From Mycoavidus sp. HKI (GTDB lineage Bacteria; Pseudomonadota; Gammaproteobacteria; Burkholderiales; Burkholderiaceae), in contig NZ_CP076444.2 in NCBI RefSeq assembly GCF_020023735.2, positions 1,441,501 to 1,505,500 on the forward strand: a DNA stretch of 64,000 nt, given 5' to 3'. Positions 10,502-18,572 of the stretch are shown in pieces. Numbering within the stretch: the stretch's first letter is position 1; each line of letters starts with the position of its first letter. The notes beneath the pieces were generated by a model. The model saw only the letters and a list, made by a program, of their open reading frames with translations, had not been told where the DNA came from and did no database searches. The position numbers and the translations under genes are program-made.

Positions 10502-12574
10502 CTAATTTAACAGGGCTTTTAAATTAGCCAAACGGTCTTTCGGCGTCATCGGGGCGTCTTCTGGCGCGCCCGGCGCACTCTCCTCCAGCACCATTTCTGC
10601 AATAAAACGCGACGGTTCACATACTTGCGTTTGCTGCGCATAGTTACGTTTAGTGCAATACGTAAGATGTAGACTGCGCTTGGCGCGAGTAATGGCGACG
10701 TACATTAAGCGTCTTTCCTCTTCAATGCGCGCATCATCCATTTCAACACCTTCGCCCCCTCGATGCGGCAAAATTCCCTCTTCACAGCCGATTAAAAATA
10801 CATGCGGATACTCAAGTCCTTTGGCTGCATGTATGGTTGACAGTCGCGCTGCATCAGGGTCTTCATCACGGCCCTCAAGCATTGACATCAAAGCCACCAT
10901 TTGAATCAGTTGCAATAAGTTTTTACCTGTATCGGAGAGACCATCGGCCGTATCAAAGCCAGTGGCTGTTTGCTCCTCTAGCTCAGGCTTAGTGCCTTTA
11001 CGTTTAAGCCACTCAAGAAATTCAAGGACATTTTGCCATTTGGTCCGCGCCTGGCGCTCATCATATGTATCATATAGATAAGCCTCATACTGAATGCCCG
11101 CCATTAAGTCATCCAGCAAAACCGTCGCGGGCTCTTTCGCCGCGCGGACCCGCAAGCGCTCAATAAAATCACAAAATGCGCGCAGCGGCTCAAGTTGGCG
11201 CACCGCAAGCCGTGCTTCAAGCGCCCCCATATAAACCGCCTCAAACAGCGAACACTTCGCTTGTCCAGCAAATGCGCCAAGGGATTCAAGCGTCGTGTTA
11301 CCCACACCACGGCGAGGAGTGGTGACCGCCCGAATAAACGCTGGATCATCATCCGCATTGGCGATCAGCCTTAGATACGAGCACACATCCTTAATTTCAG
11401 CGCGCTCAAAAAATGATTGCCCGCCTGATAAGACATATGGAATTCGCTCACGTCGCAGCACTTTCTCTAATACCCGCGCCTGAAAATTACCGCGGTACAG
11501 AATCGCATAATCGCGAAACTGCGCCCGCCGCTCAAAGCGATGTGCGGAGAGCCGAAATACCACTGACTCAGCCTCATGCTCGTCATCATTAGCCGCCGTT
11601 ACCGTAATCGCATCGCCCACCCCATGTTCGCTCCATAATTTTTTCTCGAACAGCTTGGGATTGTTAGCAATCACATTGTTAGCCGCATCCAAAATACGCA
11701 CGGTCGAACGATAGTTTTGCTCCAGCTTGATCACTTTTAGCGCAGGAAAATCAACTTGCAGTTGCTTGAGGTTTTCCAGTGTCGCGCCACGCCAACCGTA
11801 AATCGCTTGATCGTCATCACCCACCGCTGTAAATGCTGCCCGCGGCCCAGCTAGCCACTTCAGTAAAGTATATTGGCAAGCATTGGTGTCCTGATATTCA
11901 TCAATCAGCAAATAACGTAAGCGGTTTTGCCATTTGTCGCGGATCTCTTCATTAGCCGCTAAAAGCTCGGCCGGAATACGGATCAAATCATCAAAATCCA
12001 CTGCCTGGTAAGCGCTCAGCGTGGCGACATAATTACGATAAATCAGTGCTGCCTGATGCTCATCTTCATCGCTAGCGTTGGCAAGCGCGCTCTCCGGCGC
12101 TACCAGCGCATTCTTCCAAAGCGAAATCGCGCTTTGAATACGGCGGATCAGTGCTTTGTCAGTGGTGGCCGCTTGCTCTTGGACCATCGTAAAGCAATCT
12201 TGCGCATCCATGATCGAAAACTGCGGCTTCAAGCCTACATGCTCGGCTTCTTGCCTGAGCATTTGCAGGCCAAGCGAGTGAAAGGTGCAAACCGTGAGTT
12301 GCTTAGCAGGTATCTTGCGCCCTTCCTTGCCAGGCGCAGACATGGTTTTGCCTTCCAGTAGCTGAGCCACACGCTCACGCATTTCGGCAGCGGCTTTATT
12401 GGTAAAAGTTACGGCGGCAATATATTTAGGCTCAAAGCCTCGCTCTTCAATCAGATACGTAATTTTTTGCGTAATCACGCGCGTTTTGCCGCTGCCCGCG
12501 CCCGCGAGCACCAGGCAAGGCCCATCAAGATAGCGCACCGCTTCGCGCTGCGCTGGGTTCAAACCAGCGGACAT
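10502..12574 (-). CDS. rep: ATP-dependent DNA helicase Rep (UvrD/Rep family)
   Basis: A 690-residue superfamily 1A 3'-5' helicase that supports replication restart and clears protein roadblocks. Walker A is LAGAGSGKTRVITQKI near residue 25, motif II is LLIDEYQDTN, motif III VGDDDQAIYGWRGA, motif IV LEQNYRS, and motif VI YVAITRAKRSLHLTYC lies near the C-terminus. The N-terminal LNPAQREAV and the VLAGAGSGKT context match Rep better than UvrD, and the length is close to Rep (about 673). It converges on the cytochrome c gene with 34 bases between stops. Confidence 0.93.
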   Translation of the reverse strand: MSAGLNPAQREAVRYLDGPCLVLAGAGSGKTRVITQKITYLIEERGFEPKYIAAVTFTNKAAAEMRERVAQLLEGKTMSAPGKEGRKIPAKQLTVCTFHSLGLQMLRQEAEHVGLKPQFSIMDAQDCFTMVQEQAATTDKALIRRIQSAISLWKNALVAPESALANASDEDEHQAALIYRNYVATLSAYQAVDFDDLIRIPAELLAANEEIRDKWQNRLRYLLIDEYQDTNACQYTLLKWLAGPRAAFTAVGDDDQAIYGWRGATLENLKQLQVDFPALKVIKLEQNYRSTVRILDAANNVIANNPKLFEKKLWSEHGVGDAITVTAANDDEHEAESVVFRLSAHRFERRAQFRDYAILYRGNFQARVLEKVLRRERIPYVLSGGQSFFERAEIKDVCSYLRLIANADDDPAFIRAVTTPRRGVGNTTLESLGAFAGQAKCSLFEAVYMGALEARLAVRQLEPLRAFCDFIERLRVRAAKEPATVLLDDLMAGIQYEAYLYDTYDERQARTKWQNVLEFLEWLKRKGTKPELEEQTATGFDTADGLSDTGKNLLQLIQMVALMSMLEGRDEDPDAARLSTIHAAKGLEYPHVFLIGCEEGILPHRGGEGVEMDDARIEEERRLMYVAITRAKRSLHLTYCTKRNYAQQTQVCEPSRFIAEMVLEESAPGAPEDAPMTPKDRLANLKALLN

Positions 12575-12680
12575 CGTATGCTTTATATTCAGATAAAAAG
12601 GCCGTGAATCGGCACAAGGGGGATGATCTTAACACGCGCAGAAAAAATATTGAGATGCGACTTGTTAATGCAAAAACGCA

Positions 12681-12795
12681 TTACAGATTGGCATCAACGC
12701 AGCCAATGCCGACGACATCATTTCGGCAGAAGAAGTCGAAGACGAAGCAGCGACCTAGCGCACAGAAACACGGTGCAAGATAACTGGCGCTAGCT
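12681..12795 (+). pseudogene. RelB/ParD-like antitoxin, degraded C-terminal fragment
   Basis: One frame reads GINAANADDIISAEEVEDEAAT, then a TAG where tryptophan is expected, then RTETRCKITGAS. This resembles the tail of RelB/ParD-type antitoxins that precede RelE/ParE toxins. The N-terminal half is missing. It ends where the toxin remnant begins. Assignment is by pattern only. Confidence 0.5.
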
Positions 12796-12796
12796 C

Positions 12797-12945
12797 ATGC
12801 AACTGGTCTGGACTCGCCCAGCCAAGAAGACCGAAAAGCCATTCGTAAGTATATCGCTGCCGATAATCCAAATGCAGCGCTCGACTTACACTGGCTCAGC
12901 GGGAAACACAATATGCTACCATCCGATTTAATTATAATATAAAGG
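12797..12945 (+). pseudogene. RelE/ParE-family toxin, frameshifted N-terminal fragment
   Basis: ATG 12797 begins MQLVWTRPA, and the similarity then continues in another frame from about 12829 as DRKAIRKYIAADNPNAALDL. Together these give the typical start of a RelE/ParE toxin. After this the frame reads LHWLSGKHN and stops, with the C-terminal two thirds absent. The frame change falls in the AAGAAGACCG region. With the preceding antitoxin tail this is a dead toxin-antitoxin module. Confidence 0.65.
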
Positions 12946-12955
12946 AGACATAACC

Positions 12956-13160
12956 ATGAGCGAAACGATTTGCGCCTTCCAAGGGCGGCGCTTTTTTCGA
13001 CCAAAAACCCAATATGTTGAACGTCGCTGTGTCTCGTGCCAAGGACAGCTTCCTCGTTATTGGCAACCTAGCATTGTTCGATGTGGCCAAACGTAGCCGC
13101 CCTTCGGGACTCTTAGCAACGTACTTCTTCGATGAGGAGTGGAGTTCGGCTCTTGAATAG
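12956..13160 (+). pseudogene. C-terminal remnant of a DNA2/NAM7 (UPF1-like) superfamily 1 helicase
   Basis: From 12956 one frame gives TICAFQ. The similarity then jumps by a frame near 12980 and continues GGAFFDQKPNMLNVAVSRAK and SFLVIGNLALFD, ending with FFDEEWSSALE and TAG at 13158. The VAVSRAK motif is motif VI of the SF1B helicases. No upstream helicase domain exists in the window, since the toxin remnant is immediately before it. It is a truncated and frameshifted leftover. Confidence 0.7.
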
Positions 13161-13275
13161 ATGGAATGGCAACCTCCCTTTTGTGGTAAAGGTTTCTCGT
13201 CGAGATAGGAGGGCATAAATTGCAAATAAATGGCATATTAAGAAAATAAACCCTGCAATTTGTGGTGAGGCAAGA

Positions 13276-13398
13276 ATGGGTCCAAAGATTCGGCTTTTTT
13301 ACGTCTTGCTTTTATCCGCTTTATCCTGCTCTACCTTTGCTATTGGTTTGAGTTCTAGATCAAATAGTTCGCAAAATTATTTATTCAGGACCAATTAG
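13276..13398 (+). CDS. Possible small secreted or lipoprotein-like peptide (40 aa)
   Basis: A 40-codon frame begins at ATG 13276 with GAGG six bases upstream. It encodes MGPKIRLFYVLLLSALSC followed by STFAIGLSS, which looks like a signal sequence with a possible lipobox (LSALSC) or signal peptidase I site (TFA-IG). The remaining polar part is only about 17 residues. It precedes the MFS gene on the same strand. It could also be a truncated signal-peptide region of a lost gene. No homologue is recognised. Confidence 0.35.
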   Translation: MGPKIRLFYVLLLSALSCSTFAIGLSSRSNSSQNYLFRTN

Positions 13399-13458
13399 GT
13401 ATTTTTATCGAGATAATTTATTATTAATACAAGCGGAAATTTTTAAATTAAGAAAAAA

Positions 13459-14898
13459 ATGAACAAAGCTAATTCGCTAATACAGCCGCTAACCAACCGC
13501 CCCCTTTTTATTCTTCAGTGCATTATTGCTACCGTTCTTCTAATGGAGGGCATTGACGCAGGCATGCTCCCGACTGCTCTACCTGCTATTGCCGCAAGCC
13601 TTCATGCCGACATGACACAGTTAAAGTTGGTTTTTGTTTCATATTTTTTGGCCGTGGCTATTTCCATTCCGATTAGTGGCTGGTGTGCTGATCGCTTTGG
13701 AGCGCGCAATATTTTCTGTATCGCGATTACTATTTTCATACTGGCCTCAATTGCCTGTGCCAGTGCTCCAAATTTTTATATTTTCGTAGTTGCTCGTGGT
13801 CTGCAAGGAATTGGCAGTGGAATGGTCATGCCTGTTGGACGATTAATACTGGTTCGCTCAATGGCTAAGAGCGAGTTCTTACGAGCTTTCTCATACATAA
13901 CGATTCCTGCCACAATCGGAGTTACTGCTGGCCCAATGATTGGAGGTTTTTTGACCACCTATATTCATTGGAGTTGGTTATTCTGGATTAACGTACCCAT
14001 AGGGGTTACTACTATCGCGATTGGCATGAAGTATATCCCTAAATTTCGTGATGAACCTCCACCTTTCGATTTAATTGGTTTTCTTCTTTCCGGCTTTGGC
14101 TTGGCGGCAATAGTATATGGATTTTCGGCTATTGGGGACCAATCATTGCCTCTGTATATAGTAGCTACACTAACAGTGTCTGGCGCTGTTTTTATGCTCG
14201 TTTATTTTTGGCATACACGAAAAACGGTGGCCCCCGCACTAGACTTGAAGATTTTTGCTATCAAAACTTACCGGATAGGTGTAATTTGTGGCTTTATAAG
14301 CCGTACTGTAGGCGCTGGCGCTTTTTTCTTCCTTTTACCAATGATGCTTCAAGTGGAGTTTGGTTTTACTCCCCTACAATCGGGAGCCGTAACTTTCGCT
14401 AGTGCGGCAGGATTTTTAGTCGCTAATTTTTTTATTCATAAAATATTACGTCGCCTCGGTTTTCGTCGGGTACTCAGTATAAATGCGATTATCGGAGGTA
14501 TCTGTATTGGAATGCTTGCATTATTTTTGCCGACGACCCCACATATTGTAATGATTGCGATGTTATTTGTAGCTGGGTTTAGCAAGTGCTTGCAATACAC
14601 GGCGTTGGATAGCATGTCTTATGCTGATATGCCACAGTCAGCAGTAAGTCGGGCGACAACCGTAGCAAGTGTTTCGAAGCAGCTCGCAGTAGCAGCTGGG
14701 GTCGCTTTTACAGCGTTGGTGTTACGAAGCATTGAAGTTGTTCGCGGAGTTTTCTCTGCCGACATTACCAATTTTCAAATTGCGTTCATTCTTGTTGCAA
14801 TTCCTGCCATGATGAACATTTTTATAATTCTGCACATTGCCACGGACGCTGGCGATGAGATTTCTGGCTACCAATCTCATGCAAATCATTGCGACTGA
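13459..14898 (+). CDS. MFS drug exporter, DHA2 (EmrB/QacA-like) family
   Basis: A 479-residue integral inner-membrane protein of the drug:H+ antiporter-2 type, predicted to pump small hydrophobic compounds out using the proton gradient. The first loop motif GWCADRFGARNIFC near residue 70 is MFS motif A. The segment VVARGLQGIGSGMVMP near 110 is motif B, and TIGVTAGPMIGGFLT is motif C of antiporters. There is no EmrA-type membrane-fusion gene nearby, so it probably works alone. Codon use is AT-richer than the core genes, and it sits among decayed genes, suggesting acquisition by transfer. Substrate unknown. Confidence 0.85.
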   Translation: MNKANSLIQPLTNRPLFILQCIIATVLLMEGIDAGMLPTALPAIAASLHADMTQLKLVFVSYFLAVAISIPISGWCADRFGARNIFCIAITIFILASIACASAPNFYIFVVARGLQGIGSGMVMPVGRLILVRSMAKSEFLRAFSYITIPATIGVTAGPMIGGFLTTYIHWSWLFWINVPIGVTTIAIGMKYIPKFRDEPPPFDLIGFLLSGFGLAAIVYGFSAIGDQSLPLYIVATLTVSGAVFMLVYFWHTRKTVAPALDLKIFAIKTYRIGVICGFISRTVGAGAFFFLLPMMLQVEFGFTPLQSGAVTFASAAGFLVANFFIHKILRRLGFRRVLSINAIIGGICIGMLALFLPTTPHIVMIAMLFVAGFSKCLQYTALDSMSYADMPQSAVSRATTVASVSKQLAVAAGVAFTALVLRSIEVVRGVFSADITNFQIAFILVAIPAMMNIFIILHIATDAGDEISGYQSHANHCD

Positions 14899-14930
14899 CC
14901 CCAGTGTTATTTTAGTTTAAAAAAACTTAT

Positions 14931-15188
14931 GGACAGTTTGTTGATAGCGCGTTTTGGGCTGCTATGCAAGCCTGATGCTTAGGGGCCCACCTACTCCAGA
15001 AGCGAGAGCTCTTAAAGCTTTGCTAGCCCGTCAGGAAGCCATTTCTGAAGACTTGATGCGTGAACGTAATCGGCAAGAAAAATGCAACGCAATCCCCACC
15101 CATAAGTGTGTTCAGGAGTCCCTCGAAAATAGCATTACTTTCCTGCAAATGCAGTTAAAACAACTTCGACAAGAACAGGGTAAACAGG
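14931..15188 (+). pseudogene. IS110-family transposase remnant
   Basis: One frame reads DSLLIARFGLLCKPDA then a stop. A neighbouring frame continues PPTPEARALKALLARQEAIS, then MRERNRQEKC and ITFLQMQLKQLRQEQ. This matches the middle of IS110 transposases (LIARFG, PTPE...L..LLARREA, the helical linker), with a nonsense codon and a frameshift near 14979. Neither the DEDD N-terminal domain nor the C-terminal domain remains. It abuts the 3' end of pagP. Confidence 0.7.
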
Positions 15189-15191
15189 CTC

Positions 15192-15737
15192 TTAGAGTTG
15201 ATAGCGCATCCAAACCAACCCCAACGCTCCTTTTTTGCGTGGGACCACTGTACTCATCAGCGAAAACTTCTTAAAACGTACTGAACCTATCGGCAATAGC
15301 ACTGGCAAAGGTAGGTAATGAAGTATATCTTCCCGTCCCGTCAACCCCACGGTAAAACCTCCACCTAACGAAATCGGACCAATTGGTTTAGTGAACCATT
15401 GACGTGCATAGCCAACAATCGGCTGAAGATGCTTATATGAATCAGCAAACGCCAAAACATACAAAAAATCTTCACGTCCATTGGCGTCAACCCAGTGCTT
15501 GCCAACGCCGCCTCCATACGCTTTAGAGTTCAATTTTTTTCCGCTAAACGTAGCACCTGCATGCCAAGCATAACCCGTTAGGTAAATATCCCAACCTCCC
15601 TCTTGATAAGGTCTGACGACATGCTGGCTGATAGAGGCTGTCTGCGCACCGCTAACATCGGCATGCTCGTTAGCAACGGCGGTTAACTGAAATACGATGG
15701 CGGTTGTTATAAAACAAAAAATTTTCTGAATTTTCAT
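15192..15737 (-). CDS. pagP: Lipid A palmitoyltransferase PagP
   Basis: A 181-residue outer-membrane beta-barrel enzyme that moves a palmitate from phospholipid to lipid A, lowering recognition by host defences and permeability. A signal peptide covers about residues 1-23 (cut after AVA). The mature part starts with an amphipathic segment before the catalytic His of YLTGYAWHAG, and the catalytic Asp-Ser pair is in LAFADSYKHLQPI. AYGGGVGKHW, LPLPVLLPIGSV and a terminal aromatic-containing strand (VWMRYQL) fit PagP. It is monocistronic, and its 3' end is flanked by an IS110 scrap. Confidence 0.9.
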   Translation of the reverse strand: MKIQKIFCFITTAIVFQLTAVANEHADVSGAQTASISQHVVRPYQEGGWDIYLTGYAWHAGATFSGKKLNSKAYGGGVGKHWVDANGREDFLYVLAFADSYKHLQPIVGYARQWFTKPIGPISLGGGFTVGLTGREDILHYLPLPVLLPIGSVRFKKFSLMSTVVPRKKGALGLVWMRYQL

Positions 15738-16515
15738 AGGATAAGTATGGATTACATATTAAGTTCTGAAACAACACTATATTAAAATCAATTGTCAGCT
15801 ATGCCTTAGAGCTACGATAAAAAAATATTTTCTGAAATACCTCTCTCCTTTCTGGTAAGTTGAAATAGAGACCCATTCGAAGTATTGCTGACTTGCTTTG
15901 CAAACTGGACACGTATCTCCCAAAAGATACTTAAAAAGCAGCGCTGACTTGAGGCGAGTTCATAACATGAGACCCAACTTGCTTATGCCAGAGACTCGCA
16001 TAGATGCCATTTTTCGTCAACAAGCCGCCACCAGATAGCGTGTTGCCTCTCTCGCCGAACTGGGTTTCCAGCCCAGCATTTGCCGCGGCTATGACCGGTG
16101 TAAGCGCAGCAGTGCTAATGGCCTGCGCGATCTCTGTATCCGCTGCTTGCCGGCAAGGTCACATCGTTGCGCTTACACCACCAATATCGCCACTGGAGGC
16201 ATCACCGCAAAACAAAAATGAGCTCTTGCTGCTTAACTTTCTACTTTTAAAAACTATTAAAAATGGGGAGATTATCCTATAAGGCATTCAAGAATTGAAT
16301 CTTTCCCCTACTTTTTTGTCAAATAACTTTATCAATAACAAATGACCGCTTAAACCTTTTTTATTGGCGTCAACTATTGACGACTTACTCATTATTAGGT
16401 ATTTTTACGCATTAGTTGCATCAATGTCTCGCTAGTATATGATTATTCACATCCAATAAGAACTGATCCTATGAAAATTGAAAAGCAAACAAATTTTTCG
16501 CTCACGAGGCATATT
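15738..16515. other. Gene-poor stretch with a long inverted repeat
   Basis: About 780 bases between pagP and the lipoprotein operon. The only structure is a perfect 12-bp inverted repeat, GGTGTAAGCGCA at 16097-16108 and TGCGCTTACACC at 16168-16179. The GC-rich part around 16000-16210 has readable fragments on the minus strand (for example a TQFGERGNTLSGGGLL-like phrase) interrupted by stops, which may be an old pseudogene. The AT-rich 200 bases before the operon probably hold its promoter, but no clear -35/-10 pair was found. Confidence 0.4.
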
Positions 16516-17205
16516 ATGAAAGCACCTTCTAGGGCGATGGCAGGCATAACTGTCGGTACAGCCCTGCTTGTCGTCATGCTGGGTGGCTGCGCGACCGAAA
16601 CGTCGCAGGTGCTGCCAGTGCAGAAAGTGGAAAGTGCAAGCCGTCCCTACGCGGGTATCCGCGCACCCATCGCGGTGGGCAAGTTCGACAATCGATCAGC
16701 CTACATGCGCGGCGTGTTCTCGGACGGTGTGGATCGCCTTGGCGGCCAGGCCAAGACCATCTTGATTACGCACCTGCAGCAGACCAACCGCTTCAACGTG
16801 CTCGATCGCGACAACCTGGCCGAGATCAAGCAGGAGGCCACCATCAAGAACGCGGCGCAGAAGCTCAAGGGCGCGGATTACGTGATCACCGGCGACGTGA
16901 CTGAATTCGGTCGCAAGGAAACCGGCGACCGCCAGTTGTTCGGCATCCTAGGACGCGGCATGGAGCAGGTCGCCTATGCGAAAGTCAGTCTGAATGTGGT
17001 TAACATCTCCACGTCTGAAGTGGTGTTCTCGGCTGGCGGAGCAGGCGAATACAAGCTGTCAAACCGTGAAGTGATCGGTTTTGGCGGCACCGCCAGCTAT
17101 GACTCAACGCTCAACGGCAAGGTGCTGGACCTGGCCATGCGAGAAGCCGTGACGAACCTGGTCAATAGTATTGAAAGCGGTGCGTGGAAGCCAGGCGCGC
17201 AATGA
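16516..17205 (+). CDS. CsgG/HfaB-type outer-membrane lipoprotein
   Basis: Starting at ATG 16516, with GAGG at 16505, gives 229 residues and a clean lipoprotein signal with lipobox LGGC near residue 25; an ATG at 16471 would add 15 residues ahead of it. The CsgG-like fold is seen in the APIAVGKFDNRS strand, TILITHLQQTNRFNVLDRDN, and LKGADYVITGDVTEFG. In curli systems CsgG forms a secretion pore, but members in this three-gene set with DUF4810 and DUF799 lipoproteins have no known cargo. The gene is markedly GC-richer than its neighbours, with many GGC/GTG/CTG codons. First of an operon. Confidence 0.85.
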   Translation: MKAPSRAMAGITVGTALLVVMLGGCATETSQVLPVQKVESASRPYAGIRAPIAVGKFDNRSAYMRGVFSDGVDRLGGQAKTILITHLQQTNRFNVLDRDNLAEIKQEATIKNAAQKLKGADYVITGDVTEFGRKETGDRQLFGILGRGMEQVAYAKVSLNVVNISTSEVVFSAGGAGEYKLSNREVIGFGGTASYDSTLNGKVLDLAMREAVTNLVNSIESGAWKPGAQ

Positions 17206-17243
17206 GACAAAACAACAGAACATCAAAAAGGATAACCACAGTC

Positions 17244-17612
17244 ATGAGCAAGACGTTTACGATATGGCGAGCGACCACTGCTGCCATCATGGGAGGCGCG
17301 CTGCTGGCCGGTTGTGCCGCGCCGAGCAAGCCGCTATATCAGTGGGAGGGCTACCAGCCGCAGGTTTACGAATACTTCAAGGGCGCATCGAAGGAAAAGC
17401 AGATTGCTGAACTCGAACGCGGCCTGGAGAAGATCAAGTCAACCAATGGTGCGGTACCACCAGGCTACCACGCCCACCTGGGCCTTCTGTATTCAAGCTT
17501 GGGCAAGGATGACCAGATGGTCCAGGAATTCCAAACCGAGAAGGCGCTGTTTCCAGAGTCGGCAGCCTATATCGACTTCCTGATGAAGAACGTCAAAAAG
17601 GGGACCCAATGA
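17244..17612 (+). CDS. DUF4810 lipoprotein
   Basis: A 122-residue protein from ATG 17244 with AAAAGG upstream. The signal sequence ends in lipobox LAGC near residue 22. The mature part begins APSKPLYQWEGYQPQVYEYF, and the helical repeat-like body (AELERGLEKI, HAHLGLLYSSLGKDDQMV, EKALFPESAAYIDFL) resembles one TPR pair, as in DUF4810. Function unknown; probably sits in the outer membrane as partner of the CsgG-like protein 38 bases upstream. Its stop overlaps the next start as ATGA. Confidence 0.85.
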   Translation: MSKTFTIWRATTAAIMGGALLAGCAAPSKPLYQWEGYQPQVYEYFKGASKEKQIAELERGLEKIKSTNGAVPPGYHAHLGLLYSSLGKDDQMVQEFQTEKALFPESAAYIDFLMKNVKKGTQ

Positions 17613-18268
17613 TGACCCAGCGCTTCCTGAAACTGTTTACCGCCGCTGGCCTGGTTATGTTGATGGCGGGTTGTGCAGCGCCAACCAAGAACGTCGACTA
17701 TTCGGCCTTCAAGGCCAGCAAGCCGCGCTCGATCGTGGTGTTACCGCCGCTCAACAAATCGCTGGAAGTGGGCGCAACCTACGGCATGCTGTCGCAGGTG
17801 ACTGTGCCGCTAGCCGAGGCGGGCTACTATGTTCTGCCGGTCACACTAGTGAACGAGACCTTCCAGCAAAATGGCCTGACCGTTGCCAGCGATATCCACG
17901 GCGTGCCGGTCGCCAAGCTCAGAGATATCTTCAGCGCTGATGCTGCTCTGTACATCACTATCACGCAGTACGGCACCAAATATATGGTGTTCGACAGTGT
18001 CAGCACCGTGGCGGCCAATGCCAGGCTGGTGGACCTCAGGAGCGGCCAGACGTTGTGGACCGGCCAAGCCAGCGCGTCGAGCAACGAAGGCAACAATAAC
18101 AGCGGCGGCCTGGTTAGTATGCTGCTGACAGCGGTGGTCAAGCAGATCATCCACAGTTCAACCGACCGGAGCTATGGGATTGCCGGAACGACAAGCTTTC
18201 GTCTGTTATCGGCGCAACCAGGCGGCATCCTCTACGGCCCGCGTTCGCCCAGCTACGGCACGGATTGA
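17609..18268 (+). CDS. DUF799 (GNA1162-like) lipoprotein
   Basis: A 219-residue protein whose ATG overlaps the preceding TGA (ATGA at 17609-17612), implying translational coupling. A second ATG follows at 17612. The lipobox is MAGC near residue 22. The core (SIVVLPPLNKSLEVGATYG, PLAEAGYYVLPV, DAALYITITQYGTKY, ARLVDLRSGQTLWTG) is that of DUF799, whose neisserial member GNA1162 is an outer-membrane lipoprotein with a TolB/CsgG-N-terminal-like fold. With the CsgG-like and DUF4810 genes it forms a conserved trio that probably assembles as one envelope complex (inference). Confidence 0.85.
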   Translation: MMTQRFLKLFTAAGLVMLMAGCAAPTKNVDYSAFKASKPRSIVVLPPLNKSLEVGATYGMLSQVTVPLAEAGYYVLPVTLVNETFQQNGLTVASDIHGVPVAKLRDIFSADAALYITITQYGTKYMVFDSVSTVAANARLVDLRSGQTLWTGQASASSNEGNNNSGGLVSMLLTAVVKQIIHSSTDRSYGIAGTTSFRLLSAQPGGILYGPRSPSYGTD

Positions 18269-18572
18269 CGCTCTGCGAAGTATAACAATAGTCAAATTTT
18301 CTTTTAAACAAACAACTCAGCAAGCTTTTCCTCCTCAGAGAGTAACCTTGCCCCCGTTTAGCGTATCCCTTAGCCGAACGGATTATGCTGCCAGCGTGTA
18401 GCGTGCCGGCTTAATTTTTAACAATTTTTTCTCCCTTACTGAATTTTAAACCTTCAGTAAGGGATTCTTTTCTCGGGGGCAAGGTCAGTGGCTTTAGCCA
18501 AACTCCACTTTTTCATACCAGCGCCTCGATTTCGACATCACCGAGGATTCGCTCAGGATTTTCTTGCCTACC
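18269..18572. other. Intergenic gap after the lipoprotein operon
   Basis: Between the operon and the convergent WD40 fragment. Apart from the terminator hairpin at 18432-18471 I see no gene. Confidence 0.6.
18432..18471 (+). terminator. Rho-independent terminator of the lipoprotein operon
   Basis: A perfect 12-bp stem (TCCCTTACTGAA at 18432-18443 with TTCAGTAAGGGA at 18453-18464), a 9-base loop and then TTCTTTTCTC. It may also serve the opposite strand, since the WD40 fragment converges here. Confidence 0.85.

Noticed and set aside
14954-15274. 106-codon frame as an intact gene
   Set aside because: It is a mid-section of an IS110 transposase with a stop and frameshift upstream, and its end runs into pagP antisense.
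16004-16282. 92-codon plus-strand frame between pagP and the lipoprotein operon
   Set aside because: No ribosome site, no motif, and the minus strand of the same GC-rich stretch reads at least as protein-like; both are probably chance or a decayed gene.
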